DNA from: Lactifluus volemus
Taxonomy: Eukaryota > Basidiomycota > Agaricomycetes > Russulales > Russulaceae
NCBI GenBank assembly: GCA_022376515.1
Contig: WTXI01000022.1
Coordinates: forward strand, 186,001-250,000
Length of the DNA: 64,000 nucleotides
Direction of reading: 5' to 3'
Under the pieces are notes generated by a model that was given only the letters and a program-made list of their open reading frames with translations, had not been told where the DNA came from and did no database searches. Positions 59,501-64,000 of this stretch are shown piece after piece (the first letter of the stretch is position 1; the number at the start of each line of letters is the position of its first letter). The translations under genes were made by a program, and so were the position numbers.

Positions 59501-60470
59501 CACATGCACGTGGCATGGTAATTGCATAAGATTTGTAATACTTTCCTTTTAAGGAAATGTAAGAGTGGGGGAGAGCTGGGTCAAATCTGGCTTCGCATGA
59601 GCCAGACACCTCACCAACCTGATGGCTACACGCCCCCTTCCTCCCAACCACCGTGAACCACACTTGATCAGCTACCAGCAACAAACAGCCAAAGCGGATG
59701 CCCTCGACATGTGGGGTGACCGCTGGCTGAACGACAACCACCCATCTCAAGCATACGTCACACTACCCACCCCCCCCTACAGGCAAACTCCCACCCATCA
59801 TTCAAGGCTTGAGAGGCTCTGAATGAGCTATCTTCTCTACGTTGATTCTCTTCATCATGGGCCACGCCTTTATTGGCTCATACACTGCCTGCTTCCGCCC
59901 CGACCTGCCTACCGGTTGCCCATGCGGCGCCCCCCTCCAATCCATAGATCATATCATATCCTCCTGCCCCTTATACTCCGATGCCTGGCAGGACATCCTG
60001 CAACCCATAGACCAGGACTCCTCACTGCCTGTCCTCCTCAGCTCCTCCCAAGGGGGCACAGCACTTAGCCGCTTCATTCAGACCACCCGCGCTTGTATGC
60101 TCCCCAGACAATCCTGGGACCCAGGTTAATGCCCCATACCTGTAGTCCCTGTTAATAATATACCCCTTCCCACCTCCTAATGCCACACTTCTGTCTAGTC
60201 TTACTGCTACTCTGTTACAGCTCGACTGGGGCCGGGTCTCAACAAGGGTTCAAGTGGTTCTGATCTCTCCTAAGACCTAGGCTCAGGGTTACCCAAGGTA
60301 ACGACATGCAGAGCCCTGTGGTGTTGTTACGGTTATGCGGGCCGCCCGGCCCATTTCTTACTATTTTCCATCTGATTTTCGACTTGTGTTGTGACCTAGG
60401 ATCCCTTTCCTTGGCCAGCCCCCTCTGTTCCGCTTCTAGGGGCTGTGCGTCGCCGTTTTGGACGTGTGTT

Positions 60471-60595
60471 TGACTCAGGGATCATGACTCAAATCTTGAG
60501 TCAGCGTTCTTGACTCAGATCTTGAGTCAGACGCACTGAGTCAGTTCTTGAGTCATCAGAACTGACTCAGGTCCTTAGTCAATAGTCTTGACTTC
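60471..60595. promoter_or_regulatory. Array of TGACTCA/TGAGTCA sites in the LTR
   Basis: Eight perfect TGASTCA heptamers start at 60471, 60485, 60497, 60511, 60523, 60537, 60549 and 60563, then two degenerate ones at 60575 and 60589. Start-to-start spacing alternates 14, 12, 14, 12 throughout, a 26-bp period. TGASTCA is the Gcn4/AP-1 bZIP site. The array lies ~50 bp upstream of a TATA-like element. Confidence 0.85.
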
Positions 60596-60643
60596 GCTAC
60601 TGTACTGTGACCTTTGTAGGATAGTTGGCTGGCCCTCTGTACA

Positions 60644-60652
60644 CATAAATAG
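60644..60652 (+). promoter_or_regulatory. TATA-like element of the inner LTR
   Basis: ACATAAATAGG context downstream of the bZIP-site array. A plausible LTR promoter TATA box. Confidence 0.4.
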
Positions 60653-61750
60653 GGCCCTGTAGACGAGCTAAAGCCCCAGCTTCAGCTTCATCTAGAATCG
60701 CAGTTCATTGCCTTCTGCTCACACTCGCATCGCATCTTCCTCCTCTCTTCTTGTGAATCCCCTCTTCGTACCTTGATCTAGGTACTTCGCGCCACGATCA
60801 GACATCTGTGAACTTGTTCCATTTCCGTGCAACAAGTCCCCAGACGCCTGAACCCTAATACAAACGCGCTGTGAGAAGTAGTCCCCACTTCTCACCCCGC
60901 GTCCGCCCTCGAACCTTAGTTCAACCTCTCACGAGTGTCCTTGGAAGGCGAGCATCTCTTGCATTCCAAATACACTCGCGCCCGTGTTGCGGTTGAACCT
61001 ACACATCGTTATTAACTCATCTGCCACCGTCTATCCCTTTTGGGAACGGTAACTCCGACCATCGCGTGCGCCGGTCCGCTAGTCCGTCTCGCGCGATACA
61101 GACACCCAGAGTTCGCACAGTCAAGTCTACTCCACACAGGACCTTGCCTGCGCGTGCTAGAATCGACTATTTGGTGTTGCTAGTCTTGTCCGACTCGCCG
61201 CAGCAAATAGCCAACCAGAACGATGCTCACTTTGAGCCACGGTCCCTGCGAACCGTGACAGGTGTTGTAGCATGACCACCAAGCTTCAGTAGCCTTATTA
61301 GGGCGTGTAGGAGGGTAAGAGAAAAAGGGAGAGGGAGGAGAGGGAAACAAGTCAATTGGAGTCAAAGCCAAAGCTGGGGTACAAGCTACCAGCTGAGGCC
61401 TACTTATACAGTTTATGCTAATTGTTCTACCAAACTAGGGTGGACAATAAGCGTAAGGTCAAGAACAATAGAGAATGCAAACAATAGGGACTTGGGACAA
61501 TAACACTGGGCAAAACGGGTCAAACAATAGGACATCAAGACAATAGAATCAGTCAGCACAATAGAAGCGATGTAGAAGGGACGTCATCAGGATGAGTAAG
61601 TTAGTTAGGAAAGCATAAGGTCCAATGTGTCCTGCATTCCGTAACATACTCTCCCACCTTCCTTACCATCGCCTGTACCAATCCCATAGTTTGGGGTCCG
61701 TGTCTTTGTCATAGTCACATGCTGTGGTATACAAATGCAGATTTAAAATT

Positions 61751-61758
61751 AAAAAAAA
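61751..61758 (+). repeat. LINE A-tract end
   Basis: Eight A residues following ATTTAAAATT, at the position where the 10.9-kb fragment also ends. Confidence 0.5.
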
Positions 61759-62029
61759 GACCTGACATGTCCAGTCTGCTAGATCTGCAGGATCTGGGAT
61801 CACATGAGGGCGCCACTTGATCACATGCTACAAGATGACAGAGCACTTGATATGAGTGAGCTTTCGAGATATGCTAGAGAGAGGCGCTTGGAAATAGAAC
61901 TTTAGCAGATGGCATCATGGTAGATCTGGCTGAGAGAGAGGCACTGAGTTGCTGGTACTCAGGCTGTAACTACCACTAATTAGAGGAGGAAGTATAAGGG
62001 TTTATATACAGATAGTGCATCAGGAAAAT

Positions 62030-62240
62030 CTGAGTTTTACTTAAAAGCACTTTAGCATGCTTAATATGACTTAACAATGCTTCTAAGCACTTTTAAGCAG
62101 GAGGTCTCTAAGCCTGGCCTGCTTAGGCTAAGCTAGGTCTTCTCCTTAATTTGACTTAGCCAGGGCTTATTGTTGCTTATTTTAGGCTTAGTTCACTTAA
62201 ATGGCAGCTTATCTGTGCTTACCATAAGTTTTCAAGCACA
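62030..62240. repeat. GCTTA/TAAGC short-motif cluster
   Basis: At least fifteen GCTTA or TAAGC pentamers in both orientations within ~200 bp. This density is typical of subterminal binding-site arrays of DNA transposons, but no terminus or target duplication was located. Confidence 0.45.
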
Positions 62241-62284
62241 CAAATTTAGGGCAATAAAAATCATATATTGAGCTAAACTACAAC

Positions 62285-63045
62285 ATGACTATGTACAGGA
62301 GATTTAATGGTTCCACCAGCCTTGGTGGAACAGCCCTGGCAGGAGTGGGGGCTGCAGGGCCACGGGGAGGTGGTGGTGGTGGTGGTGGCGCGGGAGGAGG
62401 CCATGGAAGGAGGCGAGGTGCAGGAGGAGGCGAGGGGCGTGGGAGGCGCAAGAGAACGCGCGGGAGGTACAGGAGGCACGGGGCACAAGGGAGTGAGGAA
62501 GCGCAGGAGGAAGTGCAGGAGAATGCGCAGGATGTGGGAGGAGGCGTGGGAGGCATGGGAGGAGGCGCGGGAGGCGCGGGAGGAGGCACAGGAGGAGGCA
62601 TGGGAAGCATAGGAGGAGGTCCAGGGGGTGGTGGTCCAGGTGGCAGAGGCAGCAGCGCAGGAGGAGGCAACAAAAAAAAAGAAAAGTCAGCATGCGTTGA
62701 GGCAGGGCAGGCAGCGTAACAATGTACTGGGGTGTCAGCACAGGCAGTGCGACAACATAGACTGCCTCACAGAGGCAGTGGATCCAAGAGGAGGCGAAAG
62801 CGGTGGGGGAGGCACAGGCACAGGAGGCACATGATGACGCGACAGAGGTAGAGGCAGAACCAGAGGCAGAGGCAGAGAAGGAGGCAGAGGAGGAGGCAGG
62901 GGCAGGGGCAGAGAAGGAGAGGACACGGAGGAGGCAGCAGTGGGACGCGTTTGGGCGGGGCAGCAATGACAGAGGGGATAGAGGGAGAGATGGAAAGGGG
63001 CGGCAGCTACAAGAGGCACAAAAATCAACATTGTGCAAACAGTAG
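62285..63045. repeat. GA-rich minisatellite element, copy B
   Basis: Second copy of the element at 58640-59500, with GGAGGC/GGCAGG units and the same ATCAACATTGTG end segment. Long frames on both strands result from the base composition. Confidence 0.6.
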
Positions 63046-63487
63046 TAAATAATACACCCACTGTAACGACTTAGCGAAAATTTTGCGAGTCACGATTTAG
63101 CATATTTTTTTTTTGGACTTTAGTCAAATTACATAAATGATTTTTTTTATTTCTGTTTGCTTGTCTTTAGTGTCTTACACATCTTAATTACTTAATGTGC
63201 TTATCTTTGGCCTTGATTTGCTTACTTGTTGTACATTGTTAAGGTTCCAAGTGGGACCTTTGTACGAAGTGTACGTTCGTTCGTGAAGTAAAGAACTAGA
63301 CTTGCAAGACGTGCAAGTCAAGATCAAAGGTTCGATAGAGACGAGACTTAGTAAACGACTAAGTCAAGAGCGTTTCAGAGGTCAAGGGCTTTGGGCTCAG
63401 GGTGAGACCAAAGTGTCAAGAAGTCGAAGGTCGTGATGTCAAGAGGGTTCTCTCAGGTCTGATGCTTCTTAGGCAAGACAAGGTTCT

Positions 63488-64000
63488 TGTTGCGGCTCGA
63501 CTAGGGCCGGGTCCCAACAAGGGTTCTGGTTGTTCTTGTCTCTCCTAAGACCTGGGCTCAGGGACACTCCAAGTGTCGACGCGCTGAGTCCGGTGGTGTT
63601 GTAGCACAACCACCAAGCTTCGATGACCCTACTAGGGCGTATAGGGGGGTAAGAGAAGAGAGGGAAGAGGAGAGGAGAAGTTCTGTCTTTCTGGAGAGTG
63701 AAACGAGTCGATTTGGGTTATAGCCGAAGCTGGGGTACAAGCTACCAGCTGAGGCCTACTTATACAAGATACGCTAATTGTTCTACCAAACTAGGGTGGA
63801 CAATAAGCAAGGAGTCAAGACAATAGAACACAAGAACAATAGGGACTCGGAACAATAACACTGGACTAACTGGGACGGACAATAGCACAACGAGAACAAT
63901 AGAACGGTCAGCACAATAGAGACAACGTGGACGGGACGTCATCAGGATGAGTAAGATGGTTACGGAAAGCATAGGGTCCAACGTGTCCTGCATTCCGTAA
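63488..64000. mobile_element. LTR, second copy, cut by window end
   Basis: Starts TGTTGCGGCTCGACTAGGG and follows the outer LTR of 60213 through CATTCCGTAA at 64000, two bases short of the expected CA end. It lacks the nested 936-bp insert. Whether it is solo or the 5' LTR of a full element cannot be seen. Confidence 0.85.

Larger units (their letters stand above)
60325..61260. mobile_element. Inner solo LTR, 936 bp
   Basis: Begins TGTTACGGTT and ends AACCGTGACA (9 of 10 inverted match), flanked by GGTGT at 60320-60324 and 61261-61265. The outer LTR copy at 63488 shows the empty site, GGTGTTGTAGCA, at 63593. It carries a TF-site array, a TATA-like element and a C/T-rich downstream region, as expected for U3-R-U5. 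Confidence 0.9.
60213..61646. mobile_element. Outer solo LTR (498 bp plus nested insert)
   Basis: Begins TGTTACAG and ends CCGTAACA, with TACTC duplicated at 60208-60212 and 61647-61651. Its sequence is shared with the partial LTR at 63488-64000, which lacks the 936-bp insert. Excluding the insert it is about 498 bp. No internal retrotransposon region adjoins, so it is a solo LTR left after recombination. Confidence 0.9.
59622..61758 (+). mobile_element. LINE 3' part interrupted by nested LTRs
   Basis: Coding region about 59622-60129 encodes the LINE C-terminus: an ISYQQQTAKADALDMWGDRW segment, one frame change near 59820, then GHAFIGSY, a CPCG motif, IDHIISSCPLYSDA and TAA at 60127. The 3'UTR is split by the outer solo LTR at 60213-61646 and resumes at 61652 to an A8 tract at 61751-61758. 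The 3' end matches the fragment at 10880-11535. Confidence 0.8.

Noticed and set aside
58623..59750. 375-residue minus-strand open frame
   Set aside because: Nearly all of it is translation of GA-rich minisatellite (Pro/Ser/Cys runs), and several frames are open at once on both strands.
60471..60595. CRISPR-like array of evenly spaced repeats
   Set aside because: The repeats are 7 bp, alternate in orientation, and sit in a eukaryotic LTR promoter.
62304..63038. 244-residue minus-strand open frame
   Set aside because: Low-complexity translation of the same repeat type; no start context, splice sites or domain.

Overview
The window looks like nuclear DNA of a basidiomycete fungus, most likely an Agaricomycete. 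The recognisable genes carry many short GT-AG introns (about 49-90 bp). The gene set includes a fused HAD-type hydrolase/terpene cyclase, F-box proteins with long divergent C-termini, a Cti6-like PHD protein, Vps8 and a complex I B12-type subunit. Transposons are hAT, LINE, Helitron and LTR types. There are no bacterial-style operons. Species cannot be named from the sequence alone.

Layout. (1) 1-7982 is a 5'-truncated LINE broken by two hAT elements: a transposase-bearing one whose right end is at 4525, and a 1,829-bp non-autonomous one at 5743-7571 with an 8-bp target duplication. (2) 7983-19615 holds three minus-strand F-box paralogues. The first two lie in a ~2.75-kb duplicated unit; the second unit is split by a 2,041-bp Helitron (12508-14548) whose empty site is still visible in the first unit. 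Only the third paralogue keeps an intact C-terminal pair of zinc fingers. (3) 19.6-28.1 kb is gene-poor. It holds two stand-alone relatives of that zinc-finger module (21.3-22.1 and 25.6-26.6 kb), a decayed one (27.5-27.8 kb) and one unrecognised two-exon candidate gene. (4) 28.1-36.4 kb is a core block: DNA topoisomerase I (10 exons, minus), divergent from a complex I subunit gene, then a tentative membrane protein gene and a HAD/terpene-cyclase fusion. (5) 36.4-44.7 kb is mostly empty apart from a Helitron-like end, a small secreted-peptide gene and a terpene-cyclase relic. (6) 44.7-55.2 kb is a second core block: threonine dehydratase (minus), a divergent Cti6-like PHD gene (plus), and Vps8 (plus), which shows about nine reading-frame breaks. 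(7) 55.2-64 kb holds an inverted copy of the secreted-peptide gene, GA-rich repeats, and a three-level nest: solo LTR inside solo LTR inside a LINE. A second copy of the outer LTR runs off the right edge.

How genes relate. Threonine dehydratase and the Cti6-like gene share a 691-bp promoter containing a perfect TGACGTCA site next to a TCACGTGA site. Topoisomerase I and the complex I gene share a short divergent promoter. The two secreted-peptide genes share promoter, 5'UTR intron and signal peptide but not the mature sequence. The most unusual regulatory signal is a run of TGACTCA/TGAGTCA sites with strictly alternating 12/14-bp spacing in the inner solo LTR. Exon boundaries were placed by eye from splice sites and reading frame.
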